NCBI RefSeq assembly: GCF_000785105.2
Contig: NZ_CP018906.1
Span: forward strand, 1,488,001 to 1,552,000
Direction: 5' to 3'
DNA: 64,000 bases
From: Lentilactobacillus curieae
GTDB taxonomy: Bacteria > Bacillota > Bacilli > Lactobacillales > Lactobacillaceae
Below are positions 19,354-29,697 of this stretch, piece by piece (the stretch's first letter is position 1; the number at the start of each line of letters is the position of its first letter). A program made the position numbers and the translations under genes. The notes beneath the pieces were generated by a model that worked only from the letters and a program-made list of their open reading frames with translations, was not told the origin of the DNA and made no database searches.

Positions 19354-19359
19354 AAAGGG

Positions 19360-19392
19360 GAGAATGGCTGAACAACGGTCATTCTCTTTATT
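19360..19392 (+). terminator. Weak terminator after murF
   Basis: GAGAATG ... CATTCTC with extra inner pairs, followed by the modest tract TTTATTT. Confidence 0.6.
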
Positions 19393-19457
19393 TGGTTGCG
19401 TACAGCTAATGAATGTAGTACACTTGTACAGTTATTTTATTTGAGAATTTCGGTCAA

Positions 19458-19506
19458 ACCATGAACGGTACCTGGAAAACGGATTTTTTCCTAGTTTATG
19501 GTGGTA
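19458..19506 (+). promoter_or_regulatory. Structured 5' leader of cshA
   Basis: ACCATGAAC (19458-19466) pairs with GTTTATGGT (19494-19502); inside it GGAAAA pairs with TTTTCC. GGTACC occurs once inside and once just after the stem. The helix ends about 35 bases before the cshA start. RNA helicase genes often have cold-responsive leaders; that role here is inference. Confidence 0.5.
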
Positions 19507-19540
19507 CCCTGATGTTTCATAATTTTAGGAGGAAACATAT

Positions 19541-21091
19541 TTGAAGTTTAGTGAATTAGGATTGTCAGATAGCTTATTGTCTGCTATCTCAAGTAGTGGT
19601 TTTGAAGAAGCCACTCCAATCCAAGCCGAAACCATTCCGATGGTTCTACAAGGTAAGGATGTTATTGGTCAAGCCCAAACAGGAACTGGAAAGACAGCGG
19701 CCTTTGGACTACCAATCTTACAAAATGTTGATTTAAACAGTAAAGATATCCAGGCATTGGTGATTTCACCAACCCGGGAACTAGCAATTCAAACCCAAGA
19801 GGAATTATATCGTCTTGGAAAAGATGAAAAGGCTAAGGTTCAGGCTGTTTATGGTGGTGCCGATATTCGTCGCCAAATTAACAACTTAAAGAATCATCCA
19901 CAAATCGTCGTTGGTACTCCAGGACGGATTTTGGATCACATTAGCCGTCATACACTCAAGCTAGAGAATTTGAAGTTCCTAGTTCTTGACGAAGCCGACG
20001 AAATGTTGAACATGGGATTCCTTGAAGATATTGAATCAATCATCAAGCAAACTCCTGCTGAAAGACAAACCCTTTTGTTCTCAGCAACAATGCCACCAGC
20101 AATCAAGCGGGTTGGGGTTCAGTTTATGAAGGATCCTCATCACGTTAAAATCAAGGCTAAGGAATTGACCACTGATTTAATTGATCAATACTACGTTCGG
20201 GTTAAAGAATACGAGAAGTTTGATACAATGACTCGCTTCTTTGACGTTCAAGATCCAGAAGTAACAATCGTGTTCGGTCGGACTAAGCGCCGGGTAGACG
20301 AAGTTTCTAAAGGACTTGAAGCTCGTGGCTACAAGGCCGCTGGTCTTCATGGTGATTTAACTCAATCACGCAGAACTCAAATCATGAACGAATTTAAAAA
20401 GGGTAAGATTGATATTTTAGTTGCGACTGACGTTGCTGCTCGAGGAATTGATATTTCTGGAGTTACTCATGTCTATAACTACGATATTCCATCTGATCCA
20501 GATAGTTATGTTCATAGAGTTGGTAGAACTGGCCGTGCCGGCCAACACGGAGTTTCAGTAACCTTTGCAACTCCAAACGAAATGGACTACCTTCGTGAAA
20601 TTGAAAAGCTTACTAAGGTGAGAATGTTGCCTTTGAAGCCACCAACAGAAGAAGAAGCATTTGTTGGTCAAATGAATGCTGCTGAATCAGAAATTGGTGA
20701 TCTGATTCAAAAGACCAACACTGACAAGTATGCTGACATGGCTAACAAGTTGCTTGACGAGTACGAAGCTACTGACCTTGTTGCAGCACTGTTGAACGAG
20801 ACAACTCGTGACAATGTTAAGGTTAAGATCACACCAGAACGTCCACTATCACGTGGTGGTCGTTCACGTCGCGGAGGCGGTGGACATGGTCGTGGCGGTC
20901 ACGGTGGTTCTAGAAATAGAAATGATTCCCGTGGTGGTCATCGTGGTAATGGCGGCAGTCGTGGCGGTTGGAGCAAGCGCTCATCAGACCGTAACAAGAA
21001 AAACGGCGGCAGTCGACGTGATGGCGGTAAACGCGAAGGCGGAAACCGTAGTTCTGACAAAAAGAAGAACTTTACCATTAAAAACAGTTAA
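19541..21091 (+). CDS. cshA: DEAD-box RNA helicase CshA
   Basis: An ATP-dependent RNA helicase of ribosome assembly and the RNA degradosome. The 516-residue protein has the Q motif GFEEATPIQ, Walker A AQTGTGKT (about 46-53), VLDEADEML, FSATMP, ARGID and HRVGRTGRAG. From about residue 435 the tail is a basic Arg/Gly-rich region (RGG and GGHGRGGHGG repeats), typical of RNA-binding tails. The TTG start is eight bases after TAGGAGGA. It is monocistronic, with a structured leader and a strong terminator. Confidence 0.95.
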   Translation: MKFSELGLSDSLLSAISSSGFEEATPIQAETIPMVLQGKDVIGQAQTGTGKTAAFGLPILQNVDLNSKDIQALVISPTRELAIQTQEELYRLGKDEKAKVQAVYGGADIRRQINNLKNHPQIVVGTPGRILDHISRHTLKLENLKFLVLDEADEMLNMGFLEDIESIIKQTPAERQTLLFSATMPPAIKRVGVQFMKDPHHVKIKAKELTTDLIDQYYVRVKEYEKFDTMTRFFDVQDPEVTIVFGRTKRRVDEVSKGLEARGYKAAGLHGDLTQSRRTQIMNEFKKGKIDILVATDVAARGIDISGVTHVYNYDIPSDPDSYVHRVGRTGRAGQHGVSVTFATPNEMDYLREIEKLTKVRMLPLKPPTEEEAFVGQMNAAESEIGDLIQKTNTDKYADMANKLLDEYEATDLVAALLNETTRDNVKVKITPERPLSRGGRSRRGGGGHGRGGHGGSRNRNDSRGGHRGNGGSRGGWSKRSSDRNKKNGGSRRDGGKREGGNRSSDKKKNFTIKNS

Positions 21092-21093
21092 TT

Positions 21094-21131
21094 AAAAAAG
21101 TTTCAGTTCATTTAGAACTGAAACTTTTTTT
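21094..21131 (+). terminator. Terminator after cshA
   Basis: AAAAAAGTTTCAGTTC / GAACTGAAACTTTTTT, perfect stem with a five-base loop. Confidence 0.92.
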
Positions 21132-21200
21132 ATGCCCAAAATGCGATTCAACCAACGGTGAATTATTTTCACCATCACGGATGACTACTGCCACATACCG

Positions 21201-21227
21201 TTGCGGTTATCTGTGGTATCATATAAT
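21201..21227 (+). promoter_or_regulatory. Possible acpS-alr promoter
   Basis: TTGCGG (21201-21206) and TATAAT (21222-21227), spacer only 15 bases. An inverted repeat CCACA ... TGTGG (21191-21215) encloses the -35. Confidence 0.4.
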
Positions 21228-21255
21228 GTGACTTTTAATTGAAGAGGATAAAAAT

Positions 21256-21615
21256 ATGATTGCAGGAATTGGAATTGACATTACAGAAATTAGCAGGGTT
21301 AAAAAAGCGCTTGATAAAAACCCAAATTTTTTACAGCGCACATTGACGCCCGAAGAAATTGAGGCATTACCGCAATTGTCTGAAAAGCGAAAGCTAGAGT
21401 TTCTAGCTGGACGTTTTTCAGCTAAGGAGGCTTACTCAAAAGCTATGGGGTCTGGCTTGGGGTCAACGGTTTCTTTTCAAGACCTCACAATCTTAAATAA
21501 TGAGTTAGGAAAACCAATCTTGAAACAGCATCCGTTTGATGGAGCGGCTCACCTTTCAATTTCTCATACAGATACCTTAGTAATGACGGAAGTAATTTTG
21601 GAAAAAAGGGGATAA
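21256..21615 (+). CDS. acpS: Holo-[acyl-carrier-protein] synthase
   Basis: Transfers 4'-phosphopantetheine from CoA to ACP in fatty acid synthesis. The 119-residue protein has GIGIDITEI (Asp 8) and the second magnesium site GRFSAKEAYSKA (Glu 58), both diagnostic of AcpS trimers. GAAGAGGA lies before the ATG. The acpS-alr-mazEF order matches B. subtilis. alr starts six bases after its stop. Confidence 0.97.
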   Translation: MIAGIGIDITEISRVKKALDKNPNFLQRTLTPEEIEALPQLSEKRKLEFLAGRFSAKEAYSKAMGSGLGSTVSFQDLTILNNELGKPILKQHPFDGAAHLSISHTDTLVMTEVILEKRG

Positions 21616-21621
21616 TTCGAA

Positions 21622-22746
21622 ATGGTAGTTTCAATGATGAGAAACAGCCAGGTAATTATTAATCAGCAGGCGATTTTTGATAATGTAGCCAATTCTCGCC
21701 AACAGTTAGATTCAAAATCAGATTTATTTGTAGTTGTTAAAGCTAATGGATATGGTCACGGGGCAGTCCAAGTGGCTAATGTTGCTAAAAAAGCTGGGGC
21801 AACGGGTTTTTGCGTGGCATTAATTGATGAAGCGATGGAATTGCGTGAAGCAGGAATTCTCGAACCAATTTTGGTACTAGGAATTTCAGATCCACAGTGG
21901 GCTCCAGTTGCGGCTGAGAACAATATCTCATTAACGATTTCTTCGCCTGAGTGGGTAAAACAGGCGCAATCAATTTTAAGTGTTGCAAGGTGTGACTCGA
22001 AGTTGAAAATTCACGTAGCATTGGATACCGGAATGGGGAGAATTGGATTCCAAACTCCAGAAGAATTGCAATCAGCCTTGAAGGTTATCAATGAATCAGC
22101 TGGCCAAATCGAGTTTGAAGGAATCTTCACTCATTTCGCTACTGCTGATGAACCTGATGATGCTTATTTTAAACAGCAATATGATAAGTTTAATGCATTT
22201 ATGGATGTAGTTGAAAGCCGGCCAAAATACGTTCACGTTGCCAATTCAGCAACTAGCCTTTGGCATAAAATTTGTGGAGGTAACATGATTCGATTAGGGA
22301 TTGCTGCCTATGGATTAAACCCTTCACAACGCGCCATAACTGAATTACCATATAACTTGGAGCCAGCTTTAAGTTTGGAGTCAAGCTTAATTCACGTTAA
22401 AGAGGTCAAAGCTGGTACTCATATTGGGTATGGGGCAACTTACGAGGCCAAACAAGACGAGTGGATTGGTACGGTTCCAATTGGGTATGCTGATGGGATT
22501 GCTCGGAAACTTCAAGGCTTTTCTGTCCTTGTTAACGGCCATCGGTGTGAAATTGTTGGTCGGGTATGCATGGATCAAATTATGATTCGCCTTGATCGTC
22601 AATATAATTATGGGACTAAGGTGGTTATCATTGGTAAATCAGGCGATGAGCAGAATACCGCTGAAGATTTGGCTGAGTACATTGGCACAATTAATTACGA
22701 AGTAATTTGTGGGCTTCAACCGCGTTTAAAGCGAGTGTACGTATAA
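21622..22746 (+). CDS. alr: Alanine racemase
   Basis: A PLP enzyme interconverting L- and D-alanine for peptidoglycan and lipoteichoic acid. The 374-residue fold-type III protein has the PLP lysine in VVKANGYGHG (Lys 40), HVALDTGMGRIGF, the HVANSA segment and the catalytic tyrosine region HIGYGATYEA. RRVCMD-type motif is present as VGRVCMDQIMI. The ATG is ten bases after AAAGGGGA. A second ATG pair at residues 5-6 is a possible alternative start. Confidence 0.96.
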   Translation: MVVSMMRNSQVIINQQAIFDNVANSRQQLDSKSDLFVVVKANGYGHGAVQVANVAKKAGATGFCVALIDEAMELREAGILEPILVLGISDPQWAPVAAENNISLTISSPEWVKQAQSILSVARCDSKLKIHVALDTGMGRIGFQTPEELQSALKVINESAGQIEFEGIFTHFATADEPDDAYFKQQYDKFNAFMDVVESRPKYVHVANSATSLWHKICGGNMIRLGIAAYGLNPSQRAITELPYNLEPALSLESSLIHVKEVKAGTHIGYGATYEAKQDEWIGTVPIGYADGIARKLQGFSVLVNGHRCEIVGRVCMDQIMIRLDRQYNYGTKVVIIGKSGDEQNTAEDLAEYIGTINYEVICGLQPRLKRVYV

Positions 22747-22815
22747 TTTGTAATGCACGACTAAATAATTCATGGTATATTAGTAGTCAAAGACGAAAAA
22801 ATAGGGGACATTGCT

Positions 22816-23109
22816 ATGGAAAAAGCCGTCAAAAGCAGTATTCATTTTTCACTAACGGTAAACGATCAAATCGCACACAGGTTAAGTGATTTCTGTCGTC
22901 ATGTGGGAGTTTCACAAACCACGGCAGTAAACATTGCCATAAACTATTTTTTTGATGATCCGAAACTGATTCATTCTTTAATGGATGGGTATCGTGAGAT
23001 GGGTAGCTTGAATCGTGAGATCACTCATGATTTCTTAGCTAGCGAGGACGATGCGGAACTCCACCTTGCTCAGTATCGGAAAAATACGATCTACAACTAT
23101 TTTGAATAA
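22816..23109 (+). CDS. mazE: MazE-like antitoxin (NdoAI type)
   Basis: A 97-residue protein with an N-terminal ribbon-helix-helix pattern (SSIHFSLTVNDQIAHRLSDF, then SQTTAVNIAINYF) and an acidic C-terminal tail that would block the toxin active site. GGGGAC precedes the ATG. TATATT at 22775-22780 with a TG one base upstream is a likely extended -10, so the pair can be transcribed apart from alr. The mazF gene follows 29 bases later. The position after alr is the same as for ndoAI-ndoA in B. subtilis. Confidence 0.85.
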   Translation: MEKAVKSSIHFSLTVNDQIAHRLSDFCRHVGVSQTTAVNIAINYFFDDPKLIHSLMDGYREMGSLNREITHDFLASEDDAELHLAQYRKNTIYNYFE

Positions 23110-23138
23110 ATAGTTATAGTCGTTTGGGGGGTTAAATA

Positions 23139-23495
23139 ATGGCTGACGTTTTGTTTAAACGTGGAGACATTTTTTACGCTGATCTCTCGCCAGTAATTGG
23201 TTCTGAGCAGGGGGGAATGAGACCAGTGTTAATTGTTCAAAATGATATTGGTAATCACTATAGTCCGACGGTAATTGTTTCGGCGATTACTGCGAGAATT
23301 TCGAAGCCAAAGATGCCAACTCACGTTGGAATTAAGGCGGGGGACGGGATTGAGCGCGACTCAGTGATTTTACTGGAACAGATTAGAACCATTGATAAGC
23401 AACGCTTGAAGGACAAAGTGACGCATTTAAATCCTGCAATTATGACTAAGGTTGATAAAGCAATCAAAATTAGTTTAGGAATTGCAGATAAGTAG
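23139..23495 (+). CDS. mazF: MazF/PemK endoribonuclease toxin
   Basis: A 118-residue sequence-specific mRNA interferase of the NdoA type. It carries the family motifs [28 protein letters not shown] (quoted in part: [10 protein letters not shown] and GSEQGG), VIVSAITAR and [10 protein letters not shown]. It is close in length and sequence pattern to B. subtilis NdoA (116 residues), which cleaves at UACAU. GGGGGG lies before the ATG. It ends in a region leading to a bidirectional terminator. Confidence 0.93.
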   Translation: MADVLFKRGDIFYADLSPVIGSEQGGMRPVLIVQNDIGNHYSPTVIVSAITARISKPKMPTHVGIKAGDGIERDSVILLEQIRTIDKQRLKDKVTHLNPAIMTKVDKAIKISLGIADK

Positions 23496-23572
23496 TCCTT
23501 TAAGTTAGCTGTACATAAAAATGGGGTCACGGAGTGATTTAACTCTGTGAAATGCTACGTTTAAATTACATT

Positions 23573-23614
23573 AAAAAATAGGAGTTGAGGATAAAATCCT
23601 CAGCTCCTATTTTA
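23573..23614. terminator. Bidirectional terminator, mazF / CBS gene
   Basis: AAAATAGGAG.TGAGGAT / ATCCTCA.CTCCTATTTT stem with A and T runs on each side, between convergent genes. Confidence 0.9.
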
Positions 23615-23621
23615 GGTTTAA

Positions 23622-24269
23622 TTAAATTCCGTCTTCTTCTTGTAAGTTTTCGACTTCCGGTACGCGGAATTCTTTTCTTTCCAAAGCAGCGATAATTCTG
23701 TTTAGTCGATCTTGATCAACGTCTGCTGGTAAGGTAAACATGATTCTGTGGACAAGTTCGCCTTCTTGGGCATCCAAGGAGATTACACTTGCAATTGCGG
23801 TGTACTTGGTAATGATTTTAGCAATTTCTTCCAAGTCCCCACGCTCACCACTGGCAACAACAGTTAGTACGTAACTACCAACGTTAACGTTCCATGATTG
23901 AGAAAGCATATCAAGTAATCGTGTATGGGTCACAATTCCGTAAAAGTTATTTCTTTCATCAAGGACTGCAATAAATGGTAAGTCTTTAATTGAGAAAAAT
24001 ACTTGGAAGAACGCTGAGTTCACGTTGATGAACTTAGTTGCGTTTTTCAATAGAGTGGTTACAGGTAGTGTCATGTCGCCGCCACGAGATTTGTGACGGT
24101 AAATGTGCATTTTGTAAATGTTACCTCTGAAAATTGTTCCAGTTTCGTCAAGAATTGGCACACAACGATATCCAGAATCTTCCAAAATTGTGAGAGCTTC
24201 CTCAAGGGTGGCACTTTCCTTAACAGTGACGAGACGTTCTTTTGGCTTAACTAGGCTTTTTAATAGCAT
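23622..24269 (-). CDS. CBS-domain protein with ACT-like C-terminus
   Basis: A 215-residue soluble protein with two CBS motifs (about 1-60, SATLEEALTILEDSGYRCVPILDETG, quoted from its core EALTILEDSGYRCVPIL; and 75-130, LPFIAVLDERNNFYGIVT) and a C-terminal ACT-like region (about 137-205, VNVGSYVLTVVASGERGDL). This layout recalls the AcuB/CbpA proteins of Listeria and lactobacilli, some of which bind cyclic di-AMP; the ligand is inferred, not seen. ATG 24269 is six bases after GGAGGA; an ATG at 24275 abuts it. Confidence 0.8.
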   Translation of the reverse strand: MLLKSLVKPKERLVTVKESATLEEALTILEDSGYRCVPILDETGTIFRGNIYKMHIYRHKSRGGDMTLPVTTLLKNATKFINVNSAFFQVFFSIKDLPFIAVLDERNNFYGIVTHTRLLDMLSQSWNVNVGSYVLTVVASGERGDLEEIAKIITKYTAIASVISLDAQEGELVHRIMFTLPADVDQDRLNRIIAALERKEFRVPEVENLQEEDGI

Positions 24270-24363
24270 GAACATTCCTCCAGATTATGAATATTATGTG
24301 TTTATCATACCATACCCGCCAAATTAAGTTCGGCACAAAGGGGAAAATTAAAATTGAAGACAC

Positions 24364-24389
24364 AAAAAAAGTCGCCGAGGCGACCTTTT
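24364..24389 (-). terminator. Terminator after ldh
   Basis: On the minus strand GTCGCC-tc-GGCGAC followed by T7. Confidence 0.88.
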
Positions 24390-24405
24390 GAGTTTAAACC
24401 AAGAA

Positions 24406-25365
<960 letters not shown>

Positions 25366-25391
25366 CTATAAAATTTTCTGAATCCAAGGAC

Positions 25392-25400
25392 ATTATACCA
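25392..25400 (-). promoter_or_regulatory. ldh promoter, extended -10
   Basis: On the minus strand TGGTATAAT, a full extended -10, about 25 bases before the ldh ribosome site. The -35 is weak (TTGTGA with a long spacer). Confidence 0.6.
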
Positions 25401-25497
25401 TAGGAATGTTGCTAAATTCACAATCAATTGATGGTTAGTGTTGGTTATTTTAAAAAAGGTGACGAAGCTGCTGTTAAAATTGGCGATTAGAAAATTA

Positions 25498-25506
25498 TGG
25501 TATAAT
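25498..25506 (+). promoter_or_regulatory. pth promoter, extended -10
   Basis: TGGTATAAT, full extended -10, pointing to pth. TTGGCG upstream gives a 15-base spacer only. Confidence 0.6.
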
Positions 25507-25524
25507 TTACTGGATATTTAAAGA

Positions 25525-25560
25525 GGCAAGCTGAACATTAATTTGTTCAGCCTTTTGTGT
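25525..25560 (+). promoter_or_regulatory. Attenuator-like hairpin in pth leader
   Basis: GCTGAACA (25530-25537) pairs with TGTTCAGC (25544-25551), extended by GGC/GCC, followed by CTTTTGTGTTGT. It lies between the promoter and the ribosome site, so it may act as a partial terminator in the leader of the pth-mfd operon. Confidence 0.55.
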
Positions 25561-25585
25561 TGTCAGAAAGAAAGAGGAACAAAAA

Positions 25586-26143
25586 ATGAAACTCATCGTC
25601 GGACTAGGAAATATTGGTCCCCAATACACCGGGACGCGTCACAATACTGGATTTATGGTCGTGGAAGAATTTGCAAAGCGACACGACATTCAAATTACAA
25701 CTAGAAAAATGGATTCAAAGTACGGAACGGGCTTTATCGGAACTGAAAAAATCATGGTAGTTGAGCCAACTACCTTTATGAATGAGTCCGGTCGGGCAGT
25801 TGCCCAACTACAAAATTACTTTGACGTTGATGTGGATGATATTATTGTCGTTCATGATGACATGGATTTACCTGTTGGTAAAATCCGGATTCGCAATACC
25901 GGGTCTGCTGGTGGTCATAACGGAATCAAGAGCATTATAAACTCAATTGGAACTCGTGATTTTGCCAGAATTAAGGTTGGAATTGCTCATCCACAAAAGA
26001 AAAAGGTTGTCGACTATGTGCTTGGAAAGTTTTCTAAGGAGCAGTTGCCAGACTTTTTAAATGCACAAGACAGAGCCGCCAGTGCAATTGAAGATTGGAT
26101 TGCTGGTAGTACAATTCCAGAATTGGAAAACAAATTTAATTAG
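25586..26143 (+). CDS. pth: Peptidyl-tRNA hydrolase
   Basis: Recycles peptidyl-tRNA released from stalled ribosomes. The 185-residue protein has GLGNIGPQYTGTRHNTGF with Asn 9 and catalytic His 19, PTTFMNESGRAV, and VVHDDMDLPVGKIRIR. AAGAGGAAC precedes the ATG. mfd follows after 23 bases, the classic pth-mfd order of Firmicutes. Confidence 0.97.
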   Translation: MKLIVGLGNIGPQYTGTRHNTGFMVVEEFAKRHDIQITTRKMDSKYGTGFIGTEKIMVVEPTTFMNESGRAVAQLQNYFDVDVDDIIVVHDDMDLPVGKIRIRNTGSAGGHNGIKSIINSIGTRDFARIKVGIAHPQKKKVVDYVLGKFSKEQLPDFLNAQDRAASAIEDWIAGSTIPELENKFN

Positions 26144-26166
26144 GTAGTTGAGAGAGGAAGATATAG

Positions 26167-29100
26167 ATGAAACTAGATCATCTATTTGATCAGGTTACCG
26201 AATTTAATAATGTAATCACCAATGCAAAGCCAGGTTCTAGGCAGCTAGTTACGGGGTTGAATGGTTCATCTAAAACGGTCTTTATTAATGGAATCTATAA
26301 AAATTTAACGCGGCCAATGGTAATCGTGACTGATACGCTGGCTCATGCTGATCAATTGACTGCCGATTTGGCTAACTTAATCGCTGAGGACCAGCTATTT
26401 GAGTTTCCAGTGGAAGAAATAGGTGCTAGTGAATTAGCAACTAGTTCTCCTGAATATAAATCACTCAGGGTGTTAGCCTTAAATAAGCTAGCTTCTGGTG
26501 AACCGGCCGTGATTGTTACCTCAACGTCAGGGATTAGGCGGATTTTACCGACAAGAGAACAGTTTGCGAGTGCCCACTTGAAGATTTCTTTAGGCGATGA
26601 ATTCAACTTAGCTGACTTAAAGATACAACTACACCAAATGGGATATTCGATGCAGAAGATGGTTGCTGCCCCGGGGGAGTTTTCAATCCGAGGTTCGATC
26701 GTCGATATCTATCCTCTTAGTGATGACAACCCTGTTCGAATTGACTTCTTTGATACTGAGGTTGATTCAATGAGAAGCTTCAACGTTGCTGACCAAAGAA
26801 GTATTGAAAATGTTGAAAGTAGTGAAATTCTTCCTGCTAGCGACTTACTAATGACTTCGGAACAGCGTCAGAATTTGGTTGAAAAACTTCAGCAAAGCTT
26901 GGCAACTGTCAGTGATGATTTGGATGATGAAGCTGCCAAAACCTTGTCTGACAGTTTAGGAGTTAAAATTACTGACTTGCAAAATGGTTTGAATGATCCT
27001 TATTGGTTATTATTTTCCAGGATGATGTACGCTGAGCGGACGTCAATTTTGGACTATCTAGGCGAAAACGGAATCGTGCTGTACGATGAGTATTCCAAAT
27101 TAACCGAAACCAATAAACAGTTACTTAGTGACGAAGAGGATTGGTTATCAGATAAGGCAGCTAACCATGAAATTCTGCCTGGATTTGAATACACCAATGA
27201 CTTTAAAGCGGTCTTTAAAGCTGACAAACATGCCAGCGTTTTGTTTTCCTTATTCAAAAAAGGGTTGACTAACTTAAAGTTTACCCAACTCAGTCAGTTG
27301 AACACCCGACCGATGCAACAATTCTTCTCCTCAATGCCAATGCTTAAGGGTGAAGTTGACCGCTGGACGAAGGGAAATACTACTGTCGTCATGATGGTTC
27401 AGGATCAAAACCGACTAGAAAAAGTAGCTAATACATTAGCCGATTTTGGAATCACTGTAACGGTGACGAGCCCAACTAAAATCATTGAAGGCCAAGCACA
27501 ACTGATTGCTAATGGTCTGGATAATGGTTTTGAGTTGCCACAAAATAAACTGGCAGTTATTACTGAACGTGAATTATTCCAGAAAGTTACCAAAAAACGG
27601 CGGAAGATGACCACGTTTAATAATGCCGAGCGAATTAAGAGCTATACAGATTTAAAGCCGGGTGATTTTGTTGTCCACGTTAACCACGGGATTGGTCGCT
27701 ACGAAGGTATGAAGACCATGGAAGTTGATGGAAAACACCAGGATTATTTAACCATTACCTATAAAGACAATGCGCAATTATTCATTCCGGTTTCGCAACT
27801 AAACTTAATTCAGAAATATGTTTCTTCTGAAGATAAACACCCACGTATCAATAAGCTTGGTGGTAGTGAGTGGGCAAAGACAAAGCAAAAAGTTGCCAGC
27901 AAGATTGAAGACATTGCTGATGACTTGATTGAATTGTATGCCAAACGAAGTGTTCAAAAGGGATATGCATATCCAAAAGATGATTCACTGCAGCATGACT
28001 TTGAAGATGAATTTCCATACAATGAGACTCCTGATCAGTTAAGAAGTGCCCAGGAAATTAAGCGTGATATGGAGGCTTCCCGTCCAATGGATCGATTATT
28101 GGTTGGGGATGTTGGTTATGGTAAGACCGAAGTTGCACTACGGGCGGCTTTTAAAGCAATCGAAGTTGGTAAGCAGGTAGCATTCTTGGTGCCAACAACA
28201 ATTTTAGCTCAGCAACATTTTGAAACCATGACGGACCGATTCTCTGAGTATCCAATCACCATTAAGGTGTTATCAAGATTCCAGACAAAGGCTGAAATGA
28301 AGGAAACTATTGCTGGATTGAAGGATGGTTCAGTCGATGTAGTAGTTGGAACTCACAGGATTTTATCTAAAGACGTCGGGTTTAAGGACTTGGGACTGCT
28401 GATCATTGACGAAGAGCAACGTTTTGGGGTTAAGCACAAAGAGCGTATCAAGGAATTAAGAAGCAACGTTGACGTGTTAACCTTGACGGCGACACCAATT
28501 CCAAGAACATTGAATATGTCGATGATGGGAATTCGTGATTTATCTGTAATTGAGACGCCACCAGCAAACCGGTACCCAATTCAAACCTATGTAATGGAAC
28601 AAAACGCTGGGGCAATTAGGGATGCAATCGACCGGGAGATGGCCAGGGGAGGCCAGGTATTTTACCTTCACAACCGGGTTGATGATATTGAGAAGACGGT
28701 GGCGGATCTAGAAGAACTTGCCCCCGATGCCAGAATTGGTTACATTCACGGCAAAATGACTGAGAACCAATTAGAAAATGTTTTGTACGAATTTATTAAC
28801 GGTGAATATGATGTTTTGGTCACAACGACAATTATTGAAACCGGAGTTGATATTCCAAACGTGAATACGTTGTTTGTGGAGAACGCTGATCGAATGGGAC
28901 TTTCGCAACTTTACCAACTTCGTGGCCGAATTGGCCGAAGTAGTCGGGTTGCTTATGCTTACTTTATGTACCAACCCAATAAGTCTTTGACCGAGGTTGG
29001 CGAAAAAAGGTTGGAGGCCATTCGTGATTTCACAGAGTTGGGTTCAGGATTTAAGATAGCAATGCGGGACCTATCAATTCGTGGAGCTGGGAATCTCCTT

Positions 29101-29697
29101 GGAAAACAGCAACATGGATTTGTGGATTCAGTGGGGTATGACTTATATACTCAGATGCTATCCGATGCAGTTGCTAAGAAACGTGGTAAGGAAGTTACCC
29201 AAACGACTGATTCAGTTATTGAAATGGATATTGAAGCCTATCTACCAACGGAATACATTGATGATGGGCAGCAAAAAATTGAATTATATAAGCGGATTCG
29301 TCAAGCAGAAAACAAGGCGCAAATCGATGAAATTACAGATGATTTGATCGACCGTTTTGGCGATTATCCAGAACCAGTTGCCAACTTGCTTAAAGTGTCT
29401 GAAATTAAGTTAAATGCTGACTTTGATTTAATTGAAAAGGTGCAAAGGAAGTCTCATAATTTGACTCTGACCTTTTCTAAATTAGCTGACACAGAATTTG
29501 AAAGTAAAGACTTGTTAAAAGCGATTGCTGAAACGAAATTCCGTGCTACTATCAATTCAGCGGAGAAAAAGTATCAAATTAAATTAGTGATTCAAAATAA
29601 CATGACCGACTGGCTCGATCAATTGATCAAGTTATTGGTAGAGCTAGCAAAAATCCGCCAAGAAAAATCAGCAGATGGGGAAAAGCAGAATGAATGA
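26167..29697 (+). CDS. mfd: Transcription-repair coupling factor
   Basis: An 1176-residue DNA translocase that removes stalled RNA polymerase and recruits UvrA. Parts in order: UvrB-like N-terminal domain, RNA polymerase interaction (CarD-like) domain around 490-560 (PGDFVVHVNHGIGRYEG), RecG-like helicase with Walker A VGDVGYGKTE near 645, LIIDEEQRFG near 745, TLTATPIPRT, RGRIGRSSR, and the TRCF C-terminal domain. Length is normal. GAGAGGAAG precedes the ATG. The stop overlaps the flippase start by eight bases. Confidence 0.97.
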   Translation: MKLDHLFDQVTEFNNVITNAKPGSRQLVTGLNGSSKTVFINGIYKNLTRPMVIVTDTLAHADQLTADLANLIAEDQLFEFPVEEIGASELATSSPEYKSLRVLALNKLASGEPAVIVTSTSGIRRILPTREQFASAHLKISLGDEFNLADLKIQLHQMGYSMQKMVAAPGEFSIRGSIVDIYPLSDDNPVRIDFFDTEVDSMRSFNVADQRSIENVESSEILPASDLLMTSEQRQNLVEKLQQSLATVSDDLDDEAAKTLSDSLGVKITDLQNGLNDPYWLLFSRMMYAERTSILDYLGENGIVLYDEYSKLTETNKQLLSDEEDWLSDKAANHEILPGFEYTNDFKAVFKADKHASVLFSLFKKGLTNLKFTQLSQLNTRPMQQFFSSMPMLKGEVDRWTKGNTTVVMMVQDQNRLEKVANTLADFGITVTVTSPTKIIEGQAQLIANGLDNGFELPQNKLAVITERELFQKVTKKRRKMTTFNNAERIKSYTDLKPGDFVVHVNHGIGRYEGMKTMEVDGKHQDYLTITYKDNAQLFIPVSQLNLIQKYVSSEDKHPRINKLGGSEWAKTKQKVASKIEDIADDLIELYAKRSVQKGYAYPKDDSLQHDFEDEFPYNETPDQLRSAQEIKRDMEASRPMDRLLVGDVGYGKTEVALRAAFKAIEVGKQVAFLVPTTILAQQHFETMTDRFSEYPITIKVLSRFQTKAEMKETIAGLKDGSVDVVVGTHRILSKDVGFKDLGLLIIDEEQRFGVKHKERIKELRSNVDVLTLTATPIPRTLNMSMMGIRDLSVIETPPANRYPIQTYVMEQNAGAIRDAIDREMARGGQVFYLHNRVDDIEKTVADLEELAPDARIGYIHGKMTENQLENVLYEFINGEYDVLVTTTIIETGVDIPNVNTLFVENADRMGLSQLYQLRGRIGRSSRVAYAYFMYQPNKSLTEVGEKRLEAIRDFTELGSGFKIAMRDLSIRGAGNLLGKQQHGFVDSVGYDLYTQMLSDAVAKKRGKEVTQTTDSVIEMDIEAYLPTEYIDDGQQKIELYKRIRQAENKAQIDEITDDLIDRFGDYPEPVANLLKVSEIKLNADFDLIEKVQRKSHNLTLTFSKLADTEFESKDLLKAIAETKFRATINSAEKKYQIKLVIQNNMTDWLDQLIKLLVELAKIRQEKSADGEKQNE

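Noticed and set aside
22816-23495. mazEF as recently acquired mobile module
   Set aside because: Its position after alr is the same as in Bacillus and other Firmicutes, so it is an old chromosomal pair.
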